Below are positions 22,690-33,759 of a DNA stretch of 64,000 bases, in pieces. Position 1 is the first letter of the stretch, and every line of letters begins with the position of its first letter. The stretch lies in assembly GCA_002964805.2 (NCBI GenBank), contig PUDQ02000001.1:4674001-4738000 (forward strand). The letters are read 5' to 3'. The notes below the pieces were generated by a model. It was not told where the DNA came from. It was given only the letters and a program-made list of their open reading frames with translations, and made no database searches. The stretch comes from Trametes villosa. Its lineage: Eukaryota > Basidiomycota > Agaricomycetes > Polyporales > Polyporaceae. Both the position numbers and the translations under genes were made by a program.

Positions 22690-25131
22690 ATGAGTCTCGC
22701 ACCGTCCTCCCGCGCGGCTGCTAAGCGTCTCGCTAGCTCTGTGAAGCTTGCACGACCTGTACCTCGCGCTGGGCTCGTCGCGCGCCGCTCCTACTCGTCT
22801 TCAACTGCTGAACCGGCGCGCCCGGAACCCAAGAGCAAAAGCTCGACCGCACCGCTTGCGTTCGCGCTCGGGGCCGCGTTCAGCGGCGGCCTGGTGTACT
22901 ACCTCGCGACCTCGGGGCGCGACGAGGCGGAACTGCGGAACCGAGCTGGGGCGGACCTGAACTCGAAGTATGGATCCCCGGAGGACTTCAAGAAGGCTAT
23001 CGAGGAGCTCAAGCAGGCGTTTCCTGGAGAGGGCGCGGTGACTACGGACACGGAGGACCTGGAGGAGCATGGCTTCTCGGAGAACGACTACCACCCAAGT
23101 GAGTGCTTGTCGTAGTCTGGGGCGCGCGCGGGGCTGATGGGCTGGGTAGGCTCGCACCCGTCTGTGGTGGTGTGGCCCGCGAGCACGGAGGACGTGGTGA
23201 AGGTCGTGAAGATCGCGGTCAAGTATAGGATGCCTGTCATCCCGTACTCGGGCGCGACTAGCTTGGAGGGCCACTTCCGCGCGGTAAGTCAACGAAGCGA
23301 GGGCCAGAAGTGCTCTGGGGAGCCATATACTCATGCATCTCGCGCTCGCGATAGCCTGCCGTCGGAGGTATCTGTGTGGACTTGTCGAAGATGGACAGGG
23401 TGATCGAAATTCATGGTGGGTAACCTTGTACCTTGACCGACCTGCATGTCTGACTGACGGTGTACACAGAGGCGGACTCGGACGTGGTATGCCAGCCTGG
23501 GCTGCGCTGGATGGACCTGAATGAGACGTTGAGAAAGAAAGGTACGGGGTTACCAAAGGAAGTAACGACTCGCGCTGACCCTCTCGCAGGCATCCCTCTG
23601 TTCTTTCCGGTACGTGCAACCGTGAGTGGAACGGTGCACCGCGCGCTCACCGCGGAACCCACAGCTTGACCCAGCTCCCGGCGCGACCATTGGTGGTATG
23701 CTGAGCACGGGTTGCTCTGGCAGTACGTAGTGCAGCTTAAGCCCACTCGGAGTGTCCCTGACCTCGACGGTTCATATAGCGAACGCCGTCCGGTACGGGA
23801 CCGCCAAGGCGGAGTGGTTCTTGAACGCGGTACGTACTATGTCTGCACGCACTACATTTTGGCTCACGCGCGGACCGCGCGGCGTCGAAGACGGTAGTGC
23901 TGCCGTCCGGGGAGGTTATCAAGACGCGGCGGCGCGCGAGGAAGTCATCCGCCGGGTTCGACACCACAAAACTCTTCATCGGCGCCGAGGGTACTTTAGG
24001 AATCGTCACCGAAGGTAGGCGAAAGCGGTCAGAGCGAACGCGTAGGCTTGGCTAACGGACCTGCGCAGTGACGATACGCCTCGCGCCGCTACTGCCGACC
24101 AACGTCGCGGTGGTGCAGTTTCCGGACGTCCGGAGCGCAACCGAGGCGGTTAGCGAGGTCTTGAACTCGGGCGTCGGGATCCGTGAGTGCTTACGCGCCC
24201 CCGCTTTCCCCAGCTGCTAACCTCGACTCGTCGCGCCGGCAGAATGCGTTGAGCTGTGCGACGACCAGTTCATGCGCGCGACGAACATCTACAGGATGTC
24301 GTCGCGCAAGTGGCCGGAGAAGGACAGCCTGTTCTTCAAGTTCCAGGGCCCGACGCCGCGCGCGCTGAAGGAGACGGCGGAGATCGTGAAGACCGTCACG
24401 GCGAAGCACGGCGCGACGGGCTTTGCGCTCGCGCGCAGCGACCAGGAGGCGCACGATCTGTGGATGGACAGGAAGAACGCGCTGTACTCGAGCCTTGCGA
24501 TCTTGCCCGGCGGGCGTGGATGGAGCACGGACGTTTGGTGAGTCTGCTTTCGCAAAAGAAGGCTAGGCATAGGAGGGCTGATGGAATGTGACAGTGTGCC
24601 GGTTTCGCGGCTCCCGGATCTTGTGTACGAGACGAAAAAGGACCTTGAGGAGCACGGGATCCTCTCGACAATCGTCGGGCATGTTGGTGACGGTAGGTCG
24701 CGCACATATTACGCTGTGTGGGCCGCTCTGAGCACGGGCGTGTAGGTAACTTCCACGCGCTGCTCCTGTTCCGCGACGAAGCGGAGCTCGAGAAGGCGCA
24801 CGAGGCGGTGGACCGGATGGTGAAGCGCGCAATCGCCCTCGACGGCACATGTGAGTAACCCCGCAGTTCGCTTTTTGCTCGTGGTTTACGATCGAACCGC
24901 GTTAGGTACGGGCGAGCACGGCGTCGGCATAGGGAAGCGTGCCTACCTGTACGAAGAGCTTGGCGAGGGCACGGTAGAGCTCATGAAGACGATCAAGAAG
25001 GCCGTCGATCCTCTGAACCTGTTCAACCCTGGCAAGGTGAGCCTCATCGTCTCGCTCCGGACAGGAACATCGCTGATGATGCATATCAGCTGTATCCGGA
25101 GAAGCGCGAAGGGTCGGGAAGCGGGCACTGA
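22690..25131 (+). CDS. Mitochondrial D-lactate dehydrogenase (cytochrome), FAD-linked
   Basis: Predicted to oxidise D-lactate to pyruvate and pass electrons to cytochrome c. Fourteen exons give 570 residues: 22690-23098, 23150-23283, 23355-23415, 23470-23541, 23590-23609, 23665-23722, 23780-23829, 23891-24014, 24069-24182, 24243-24537, 24595-24692, 24746-24850, 24906-25036 and 25090-25131. The N-terminus is rich in Arg, Ser and Ala without acids, a mitochondrial presequence, then one hydrophobic anchor (residues about 53-74). The FAD-binding PCMH fold shows PYSGATSLEGHF, GATIGGMLSTGCSG and NAVRYGTAK. The substrate-binding cap shows GHVGDGNFHALL, CTGEHGVGIGK and the closing VDPLNLFNPGK. One exon is only 20 bases, so automatic gene models may fail here. 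Confidence 0.93.
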
Positions 25132-25258
25132 GCGGGCACCCTACGAGACGATAGCGACGATATAACGCATTATATACTTAGGCTGTGCTAGGATAACCAG
25201 GGAATAACGACATCATTAAATACGGTTACAAGGGAGACACACGACTAGCACAGAAGGA

Positions 25259-26265
25259 TTAGTCGACCTTCCGGGACCACCTCCTCGCGCCGGGTCGGGG
25301 GCTGGCGCGGCCAGGGGAGGCGGGAGGGACGACGACCTCGACCTTGTGAGCGGCGGGTGGCCAGTGTTGTTGCCTCTTCTCATCCGTAACACCAATCGTC
25401 GGGCCGTCCTCGATAACGTCCTTGGCGTCTTTGCCCCAGTACTGCCACATCTGGAAGCCGAGGACGATGTTGAGCGCGAGTGCGAGCGCGAAGCCGGCGC
25501 TGACGATCGGGTCGCCGACCTCGGTAGCGGTGGTGAAGAGGCGGGCGAGGCAGCCGCCGACCTGCGCGATGACGGCGAAGGCGGAGAGCTGGCCAGTGCT
25601 CTGCGCGCGGTGGTTCTGGCGGATCTGGGGGAGCTTGGAGAAGAGCGAGAGCGGGAGGGTCGCGAGCTGGAAGAGCGCGATGGTGGAGTGCGGGAGGACC
25701 ACGAGCGCGACGGCGAACGCGATGGCCGCCTGCAGGGAGATGATAGTGCGCTGGAGAGAGCTACGCGCCGCGAGAGACGCGGGAGGGTTGTAGTGGACAA
25801 TAAGGAGGGTGATGACGACGTTCTGGATGGTGAGGAAGAGGTTCTCGCCGTAGGTGGAGAAGGGGAAGTCGTTCCGGTAGGAGTAAGCGAGGGTGATTGC
25901 GTAGGCAAGCGTCTCGAGCACGTAGGCGGTGAGCGAGAGGCCGCGCGCGGAACGTGCGGAAACGACTGCGGGCATGCTCAGCGCGCGGACGAGGAGCAGA
26001 GGGGCGAGACGTACTGAGCAGCAGCTGAGGGACCTTCATGATCGACCCGCCGACGACTATGCCAAGCCCGAGACCCTTCGAAAGCGAATACTTGAGACAT
26101 TCAATGTCTCCGAAGTCCAAGTTCTCGACGATGGATGTATAGCATTTCTATCTCGCGGTCAGCCTCTGTAAGTCGAGCGCAAAGTGCAGGCGAGCGCACC
26201 TGGCCAACAATGGAGACACCCAGGTCCTTGATAAACCACGGCAGGTTTTGTGTGATCGCCGTCAT
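25259..26265 (-). CDS. MPDU1/Lec35-like protein for dolichol-linked sugar use
   Basis: Three exons, 26265-26200, 26147-26015 and 25965-25259, give 301 residues. The protein has PQ-loop features: SLSKGLGLGIVVGGSIMKVP in the first repeat and LSLFSKLPQIRQNHRAQSTG in the second, with several hydrophobic segments between. In animals MPDU1 is needed for use of mannose-P-dolichol and glucose-P-dolichol in the ER, which feeds N-glycosylation and GPI anchors. The ATG at 25975 that an open-frame scan would choose lies inside a 49-base intron; splicing to GCAG|TCG restores the conserved MKVPQLLL..SARSARGLS join. The tail is Pro/Arg-rich and variable. It shares a 215-base divergent promoter with eIF3e. 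Confidence 0.9.
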
Positions 26266-26480
26266 TTTTGCGGAAAGAAAGGAGAGGGAGAGGAGGCGGT
26301 GGCGGAGAGAGATGAGGAGGACGTGTCCGTAGGCGCCCACTGTACCGCGTTCTGCCACGTGCTGCTGTCGCCCGATTTGGAAGGGCATTTTTTGGATCTC
26401 GGACGGCGAGCAGAGCACAAACCACGACGAGCTCGCTTCCTCCCTCGACCTCCTCTTCTCCCCGCTCGTCTTCCTCCAAA
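26266..26480. promoter_or_regulatory. Divergent promoter between MPDU1 and eIF3e
   Basis: Only 215 bases separate the two start codons, so both genes must share this promoter region. It is purine-rich on the plus strand near the MPDU1 side (GAAAGAAAGGAGAGGGAGAGG) and CT-rich near the eIF3e start. I see no TATA box, as is common for paired housekeeping genes. Confidence 0.6.
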
Positions 26481-28072
26481 ATGGCCGAGTACGACCTCTC
26501 AAAAACGATCATCCCGTACTGCGACCGCCACCTGGTCTTCCCGCTCCTCGCCCACCTCGCGGAGAGCGAGACGTTCCCGGTCGAGCAGGTCCAGACGGCC
26601 CAGTATGAGCTCGCGAAGGAGACGAACATGGTCGACTACGCCGTCAGTCTCTTCCAGCAGCTCTACCCGGATGAGGAGGTCCCCGCAGGTGCGTCGTCAG
26701 TCTTTCGCGCACATTCCTTCTCTCACATCGCGCAGAGTTCGCCGCGAAGCGCGAAAACGCCGTCTCCACCAACGAACGCCTCCAGCAGGAGGCGCAGGCC
26801 GTGCTCGATGTCATCGAAAACCCCGAGGTCGCCCAGTCCCTCCGCCAGGACAAGAACCAGAACCTGCAGTTCCTCCGCGATCACTACAATGTCCGTCTCC
26901 CTCTACCCGCCCGCGCTCTCGTCTGACCCCCTCGCAGGTAACGCTCGAGCAAATCACCGCCCTCTACAACTTCGGCAAGTTCCAATACTCGTACGGAAAC
27001 TACTCCGGCGCGGCCGACTACCTCTACCATTTCCGCGTCCTCTCCACCGACCCCGATCTCACCATCTCCGCCCACTGGGGCAAGCTCGCGTGCGACATCC
27101 TCACCGGTAAGTGGGACGTCGCCCTCGAAGAGCTCAACTCCCTCCGCGAGGCCATCGACTCGCGTGCCCCCTCCGTGCCCCAGTTCTCCTCCTCCACCCC
27201 CTCATCCTCCGCTACCGCCGACCCCGCGCTCGCTCAGCTGCACTCCCGCACCTGGCTCCTCCACTGGTCCCTCTTCGTCTACTTCAACCACCCCCAGGGC
27301 CGCACCCTCCTGCTCGAGACCTTCCTCTCGCCTACCTACCTCAACACGATCCAGACCTCTTCACCCTGGATCCTCCGCTACCTCGCCACCGCCGCCGTGC
27401 TTTCGCGCAAGTCGGCGTCAGGCGCGCTCTCCTCGCGCGTCCGCCACTCCATCCGCGAGATCGTCAAGGTCATCCAGATGGAGGAGTACCAGTACCAGGA
27501 CCCCGTCACGCAGTTCCTCAAGGAGCTCTACGTCGACTTCGACTTCGAGGCGGCGCAGAAGGAGCTCGGCAAGGCGGAGACCGTCGTCGCGAACGACTTC
27601 TTCCTCGGCGAGTTCCGGGAAGAGTTCATGGACAACGCGCGGTACCTCATCAGCGAGGCGTACTGCCGGATACACCAGCGTATCGACATCGCGTACGTCT
27701 CCTTTGCGTAGTGTCATGGCGTCCGCTGACCTCCTTGACAGTGACCTCTCCGAGCGCCTCAACCTCTCGCGGGACGAGGGCGAGAAGTGGATCGTCAACC
27801 TCATCCGCGAGACGCGTATGGGTGCGGACGCCAAGATCGACCTCGAGAAGGTGCGTTGCGCACCATGTCCGTCGTGTTCCCTTTACTAACGCTCGCGTGT
27901 ACAGAACGTTATCGAGATTCACCGCCCGCCGCTGCCCATCTACCAGACGGTCATCGAGAAGACCCGCGGGCTCGCGTTCCGCACGCAGGCTCTCGGTGCG
28001 GCCATGTCGCGGACGCAGCAAGCGCCGGGCGCGCAGGAGGCCGCACAACCGACGGTCGTCGAGGCGCAGTAG
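26481..28072 (+). CDS. Translation initiation factor eIF3 subunit e (INT6)
   Basis: Component of the eIF3 complex in the cytoplasm. Five exons, 26481-26688, 26736-26890, 26938-27692, 27742-27850 and 27905-28072, give 464 residues in continuous phase. The N-terminus ([20 protein letters not shown]) is the eIF3e-specific domain. The middle shows helical repeats ([40 protein letters not shown]). The C-terminal PCI domain shows [20 protein letters not shown] and [19 protein letters not shown], ending in a winged-helix part ([15 protein letters not shown]). Length is normal for fungi. A 60-base Ser/Pro-rich insert ([13 protein letters not shown]) lies near residue 223. No damage is seen. Confidence 0.95.
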
Positions 28073-29310
28073 TGTACGGGTCCTTGGGTGTTGTATCTTG
28101 TAGTGTTCATGCTCTGCCTGTGCTGTGTATCATGACTGCGACAGTTGTACTCTTCACAAATGCGAGCACTAGATAGAGTTCCGCTCTCTTGCACGACGGG
28201 TTTGTAGCTTTGGGAGGTCTCGGGCAAGCCGTGCGCGAGCTCGCGATCTCGTGCAGAAGTCCGCGCGCGCAGGACTGGTCAGGCTCCGACTCACCTCACG
28301 CTAGCGCTCCTTGACCCTTTACCACCACCACCACCACTTGGGTTTGAGAGCGTGCTCCGCCCGCCCGGACCGGTTCCACACACCAATCACTGCGTGATAT
28401 ACCCTTCTCGTAAGGTGGCGATCGAGTGTGAACGAGATGATCTAGTACCATCTAGTAGTTAGCACACCGGCACCATCAGCAAATGGGCGACTTGAGGGTA
28501 GAGCACTGTCAATTTGGGGCAGACCGGAAGGATGCGCCACCTCACTGTGTGCCCGGGTCTCCGATAAAATCACCATGCATTACTTAGGGGTAAGATCGCG
28601 ACCTTGAGCATGTTTGTAAGGTAGTTCCCGGGGGTATTGGGCGCCTGGAGAGATCACCGCCTGGTGAAAACATGCGCAATATAAGCAAGTATTTGACCGA
28701 ATTCATCATCTGCGCGACATACGTTCATGGAGAAATACCACACTCAACATGTACCTAACTACACCTTAGGACATGAGCTTTTGTGATATGATCACTCGGG
28801 GTTTTACCAGCCGTTCGGCCGGTGGATTATTCGCGTCAAACACTTCTGAACACGGTGAATGCAGCGAGATCGAAACATAGGGAGGACAACAATGTTTATT
28901 GGGCAGTCTAACGAATGCAATGTGCTCGCGGCTGACCGCGGCGACCGCGACCTCATGATCATACAACATCGACATTCCTCACTTGTAGGCAGGGCAAAAG
29001 AGCGTATGATTATTGAGGCATAGATCTGTAACGGCGCATGCGCACGTTACACGAGCCCTCGGGTTTGGGCCTTCGGGCCATGGTCTCTTTCGAATAGTAA
29101 CGGCCTAGATTAGTGGATAGGACCACGGTTGGTGGTCGTGGGTCTATGAGTAGCGCCCGGGTTTCGCGCCTCCGCCCAAGCGCCCCGCATGGGCCGCGAG
29201 CCTCAAAAGGACCATCGCTACGCTCATTCCCCGCTAGCTAGCCAGCGTCGCGCTTTGGTCGTCGCGCTGCCCAAGCTCGCACCGAGCTTGGGTGCGCCAT
29301 TTCTCGTGCT
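28073..29310. other. Intergenic region at the gene/transposon border
   Basis: No gene recognised. It contains an (ACC)n run at 28320-28340 and a 26-base segment at 28520-28545 nearly identical to 30849-30874 at the end of the Gag fragment. The latter suggests an old, very short retroelement relic. The rest shows nothing I can name. Confidence 0.45.
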
Positions 29311-29445
29311 TTGGTCAAGGACTTGTATATAGGATGCTGCACTCTCACCTCTCCTCCTTCATCCCCTCTCTCACCCGCGTGCTCGAAAGGTAGCTTATCC
29401 ACTTACTGTATTCATCCCCTCTCTCACCCGCGTGCTCGAAAGTCC
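29311..29445 (+). promoter_or_regulatory. Retroelement-type promoter with duplicated start region
   Basis: A TATATAG box at 29325-29331 precedes a direct duplication of about 31 bases (29358-29389 and 29411-29441, core CTCTCACCCGCGTGCTCGAA). The copies are separated by about 21 bases beginning GTAGCTTATCC. The first copy begins roughly 30 bases after the TATA box, where transcription would start. It leads, through 660 bases of CT-rich leader, to the Gag fragment at 30107. Confidence 0.45.
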
Positions 29446-30106
29446 CGTCGACTTCAAGTACTCATTTCTTCTCCCACCCTTCCGCTATCCCTGTTTTTCT
29501 GTTCTCTCTTGTTGTGCTACGCCTCATGTATCTACACTCGCCTCCGCCGGCTTGAGCTCGGCCCCGGGTTCGAGTCGCGCCTTCAGCGCGGCTCCCCGGC
29601 GTCTTGCGAGAGAGCGGTGGCGACACGAATGCCATCTCGCCTTCGTTCGCCCAAACCCGCGCGCGCACGCATAGAATTAGATTTACTTACACTTTCCTTT
29701 CTCGTACTTTATATCGCTCGTCCGTCCCTCGCATCCTCAGCCACCATCGGGAGCCATGCAGCTCGCCCTTCCGTACGCTCCCGGACCCCGTAGCTACCCG
29801 CCTCGCGCTCTGCTTGTATCTCTCCGTCTGACCAACACCAGTACCCGCTGGCATTCCACCTCGCTCGCCCTCAGTGCCCGATCTGCCCGCCTGCCTGCCC
29901 GCCGGCCGTTACAGTTTGGTTAGACCACCAAACTCGTTCTTTACTCTCTCTGCTCGACTCTTATCGCATCGATCTCCCTCTGGCAACAACCCCCTGCGCT
30001 CGCAACCGCTACCTTCCCCGCCGTTGTCGACTCGCGAATAAGCGCCCGTCGAACGCTCTCCCTCCACCGGTTTTCCTTCTTCACCACACCCTCGAATCCT
30101 TCCGAA

Positions 30107-30859
30107 ATGGGCGACGTCGGATCCGCTGGCATGGAAGCCTGGGGCGGTGCCGGTTTTCAAGGGGCCCAAGCCGCTCCCAACGGCATCAACGGCCTCCCAC
30201 AGGCGCCCCCTCAGCAACCTGGTACCCAACCAGCTGCATCTGGACCCACAGCTCCCGCAGCCGACCCAGCCACGGATCCCATGCGTTTTCTCCTCGAGAG
30301 CGTCATTCAGACCGGCAACGCTCACCAGGAGCAAGTGGTCACCCGACAAGCTCTCGAAGGCCTCGTTCAACGCCTCGAGACTCTCTCCATGGGAGCTCCC
30401 ACCGGCAACCCGAACGGCACCACAGGAGGCACCCGCGGCAACGTACAAGTGCATGACCCTCGCGTCTTCAACGGCAAGGCCGCCGAGGTCGACGCTTTCC
30501 TTGAAGAGGTCGATGCCGCGATCCTCCTGCAGCCCGTGCTCCGCGATGCGGATGAAACTGTTAAGTGCCACTATCTCGTTTCATGGCTCGGTGACGGCGC
30601 CCCGCGTTCCTGGCTGAAGGCCATGAGGAACCGGGATGAGTTCTTTCTTGACGACTATGTGAGCCTTGTGTACGAACTCCGCAAGCGCTTCGAGGACTCG
30701 GACATCGAGAACAAGATGATCCATAAGATCGAGGCGCTCAAGCAAGAGGCGTCCGCCGCCGTGTATGCTAACCAATTCGAGGAGTATCTCAGGTACATAG
30801 ACTGGACCGAGGCCTACGCAATCAAGCGTTTCGAGCGTGGCCTAATGTGGGCAGACTAG
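30107..30859 (+). pseudogene. Ty3/Gypsy-type Gag fragment
   Basis: A 250-residue frame with a disordered Gly/Pro/Gln-rich start (AAPNGINGLPQAPPQQPGTQ) followed by a Gag capsid-like region: VHDPRVFNGKAAEVDAFL, CHYLVSWLGDGAPRSWLKAM and YELRKRFEDSDIENK. It stops at TAG 30857-30859 where the same frame continues with KDAPPACTHRRSEPPPAP, so the stop looks like a point change in a longer Gag. No zinc knuckle, protease or reverse transcriptase follows. It is a truncated, probably non-autonomous element. A fungal host gene domesticated from Gag is less likely because the frame ends without a tail domain. Confidence 0.7.
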
Positions 30860-32583
30860 AAGGATGCGCCACCTGCTTGCACCCACCGGCGTTCCGAACC
30901 CCCTCCAGCGCCGACCGTTCCTCCGTTCCGCTCGCGGTTTTCGCCGTCCGGTCCGGGCACCGTGCCCCCTCCTTTCCTTCCCCTACTGCGAGCCCGAGGG
31001 AGCGGTCCCTGACGACGTACGGCCCAAAAGGTGCCCATTCCAGCCTTGTACCCACCCTTGAGACGCCCAGGCGCCCATTAGGCGCCCATCAGCACTGCCA
31101 CCCTCAGAGGTGGTGAAAGTCCGGAGAATGGTGAATCTCCCAGTCTACCGCTCTACCGGCTTCTGCCGGCTCTCAGTGGCGCCCTTTGTTGGACGGAGTG
31201 TGGGGCGCCTCTGCCCTCACTCGGGGTTCTGGGGGCCACGGTGTCTGGGGTCCTCCCCTGGGTGCCAGCTCGCCGCTGTGCTGTAGCTACAGGCTCTCTT
31301 TGTACCGCTATCTACTGCTCTACCCACCTGCTTGCTAGTCTGCTTGCTTGCTGCCCGATATCTGCTCGATATCTCCTCGACTCAGTGCACCAGTTTCCGA
31401 CACCCTTCACCATCCCGCATCGAACGCCACATCGGCTTCACCTTGCTGCTCTGGCACACCGCCCTCACCTCGTCGACTGGCCTAGCATATAGTACACTCC
31501 AATTGGACCCCCTTCGTTCACGTCCAACGTTACGTTCAACCTCGACCTCTTTCAATCATCACGTGCAATGCCTCTGCGGTGCTGCAAGACCCTTCCTCAG
31601 TTCCTCCATCCTCTCCCACACCACCACCACCCTCTCATCCTGCCATGCCTACTCCCGTCGGACGTCTGCAGTTCTCGACGGCATCAGCAAAATGTGCGAA
31701 ACTGTGCATACCGGAATGGATAGGTAGCCATAGCTATACACTCCCCTAAAGCAATGCCATACTCGCACTCCTTGGCCATTCGTGGTATTAATATTCACAG
31801 GTCTGACAGCGGAATGGTATACAATAGGCACATATCGCCTTCCTACCGCCATGTGGTGCCATACCTCAGCAGCGGCGGCCATGCGACGGCATTTATGGCC
31901 GCGCACGGCTGCGCACGGCGAGAAAGGTAGCTCAAGGCAAATAATAGACAAGGCGCGGCGATGCGAAGGTAAGCCGTGGCGTTATATAGGCCAGGTGCCG
32001 CCGTCCCGTAACAAGTCACCGTCTGGCGCTGCCATCAGGTAGCCTACAATGACCAACAAGCCGCCACCCCAACCATGAATGCATCAAAAACATTTCATTA
32101 TTAGCTATATAATACATTGCAAGAGCACGGTCGAGCGCAGACGGGGGCGGGATCCATGGAGGTGAGCCGCCAAGAGCAAGCCAGGTCGTGAGCAGTAGCA
32201 GAGCGGCATGGGTGGAGGGGCGAGAGCGAGTGGAGAGCAGCCTAAGAGCGAGAAACAGCGGCGGAAGGGCGAAGCAGATCACGAGCCAGTAGAGCACGAG
32301 AGCGAAGAGGAGCAAGAGTGTGATCCGGGTTGAAGTGGGGGCGAGTCGGGAGCCCGAGGGAGAAGCGCAGCCTGACGAGGGTGTGCAGACCTACTCGGCC
32401 GTAGCGCGAGCCTCCTCCGCGACCTGTGCGGCAATCCGGGCGGCAATCTTGGCGGCCATAGAGCCAGGGCGCGGAGCAGTTGTTGTTGTGATGTGTGCTG
32501 GCTGCTGGCGGCCGTAAACCTCGCTATAGAGGTGCATCAGAGAGAAGCTTGGATGTCCGGTGTATTGGGAAGAGGTCGCTCAC
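30860..32583. other. Repeat-derived DNA without recognised genes
   Basis: The first 150 bases continue the Gag linker frame beyond its stop. Beyond that, the sequence is CT-rich (31240-31650) and then featureless. I found no long terminal repeat or terminal inverted repeat that would define an element. Confidence 0.4.
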
Positions 32584-33244
32584 CTATCCGTGGCACCACT
32601 TCAGGGTGTCATCCGAAAACCGCTTGCCTTTGAAGGCCCCAAGAATCCGGGAGTGGAAGTGGGACATCTCGAATGCCACATCCTTGTCATTCCAGGACGT
32701 TTGGCTGTTGAGGACAAAGCAGGCCTATGGATACTTGAGTTAGAGGTAGAGGCGGGGGTCGTGAGCGACTTACCAAGACAGCGACATAGGCGATATGTTG
32801 CGGGCGGACTTCAGTGAGTCCATAGATGGCCGAGAGCGGAGGGCGACCGGGGCCTTTCTCGTTACAAGACCTGCTGCGCAACGCCGACGAGGGGCCCGTA
32901 AAAAGGCACATGAGGCACTGTGGGAGCATTGTCAGCAGCGGAAAAACAACTGGATATAGACTTACCATGCGCAGGAACGGACCCCAGAGATACCCAGCGA
33001 GTGGGTCGTCTTCCGAAACCAGTGCTGGATCAAACAAGTAGGCCGGGAGGTCGTCAGCATCCATGTTGTTTCCGTCAGCTCCGTCCCCGTTTGCATCTGC
33101 CATTCCGTTGCGCGTGCAGGTGCAGAATCTATAGGGACATGAGATCAGCGTAAATTCGGAACAGGAGCGCCGAACATACTCTTCCGGGTCAGCGTCGAAC
33201 TCGGTGAGCCGGTCCAGTGGGCAGAGCGTGTTGAACTTCTGTGT
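32584..33244 (-). pseudogene. DUF6698-family gene, 5'-truncated
   Basis: Minus-strand exons (from about 33244)-33180, 33128-32966, 32917-32774 and 32724-32584 join in phase. They encode FNTLCPLDRLTEFDADPEEF, a Cys/acidic middle (LPAYLFDPALVSEDDPLAGY), LFTGPSSALRSRSCNEKGPG, IYGLTEVRPQHIAYVAVLA and FVLNSQTSWNDKDVAFEM. The order 'FTGPSSA', 'GLTEV.P.HIAY', 'SS..W...D' is what I know of DUF6698 proteins, a multicopy, repeat-associated family of unknown function in mushrooms. The expected N-terminal third is missing: upstream sequence changes at about 33245-33274 into an LTR-like block. The remaining exons are undamaged, so truncation may be recent. Confidence 0.7.
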
Positions 33245-33273
33245 CTACGGCTGTGCCGGAACGGGAGTGGCAG

Positions 33274-33692
33274 TGTTAGTGGCCGTGCGTCTACGATACG
33301 CCGGCATGAACTTTCCTACTTACCATATACGTACATTCTTTTCTTCTGTACATACTCGGCATCCTGCCATCCCTACCTATGCTTCTGGTACATTCTACGA
33401 TGCTCCTGACTATTCTAGACCCGTCTGGAGCTTAGTGTTACTCATCCATGGACATCACATGCCTCGTTCTTACTCATCGTTCTACCTTCGCTCAGTCAGC
33501 GTCCTCTGGACGGTCATATGATCTCTTACTTATGCTTATTCATCGTCCTCCCTCAGTAGTATATAAGGAGGACTCTGCAGGCCTCTGCTCTTCAGTCGTT
33601 CTCTCACAGACTGAAGAGTAAGTTCCATATTACCTATGCGCCTTTACATGTTTACTTACTAGTACTTGTAGCCTCTCTTTGTGCGGCTTACA
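33274..33692 (+). mobile_element. Probable solo LTR or LTR-like promoter block
   Basis: Begins TGTTAGTGG and ends CGGCTTACA, fitting LTR ends 5'-TG..CA-3'. A TATATAAGG box at 33561-33569 lies about 25 bases before a repeated start segment (33594). A perfect GT-AG intron-like segment, 33618-33671, lies downstream of the presumed start. I see neither a second LTR nor coding sequence, and no clear target-site duplication. It adjoins the broken 5' end of the DUF6698 gene. Confidence 0.5.
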
Positions 33693-33759
33693 GGTACAGT
33701 ACTATGCAATCATAGTCGTTCTCTCACAGACTGAAGACCTCTCTTTGTGCGGCTTACAG
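33594..33759 (+). repeat. Tandem pair: intron-bearing copy and exactly spliced copy
   Basis: The first copy is 33594-33617 plus 33672-33693, interrupted by 54 bases that begin GTAAGT and end TTGTAG. The second copy, 33714-33759, contains the same 46 bases with exactly that segment missing. Twenty bases separate the copies. All 46 bases agree by eye. Confidence 0.8.

Noticed and set aside
29555..29590. tRNA-like GGTTCGAGTC box
   Set aside because: The sequence resembles a T-loop but no pairing T-stem, D-arm or acceptor stem can be formed around it.
30822..31116. Several short frames after the Gag fragment
   Set aside because: Only the frame continuing Gag past its TAG is meaningful; the others are shadows.
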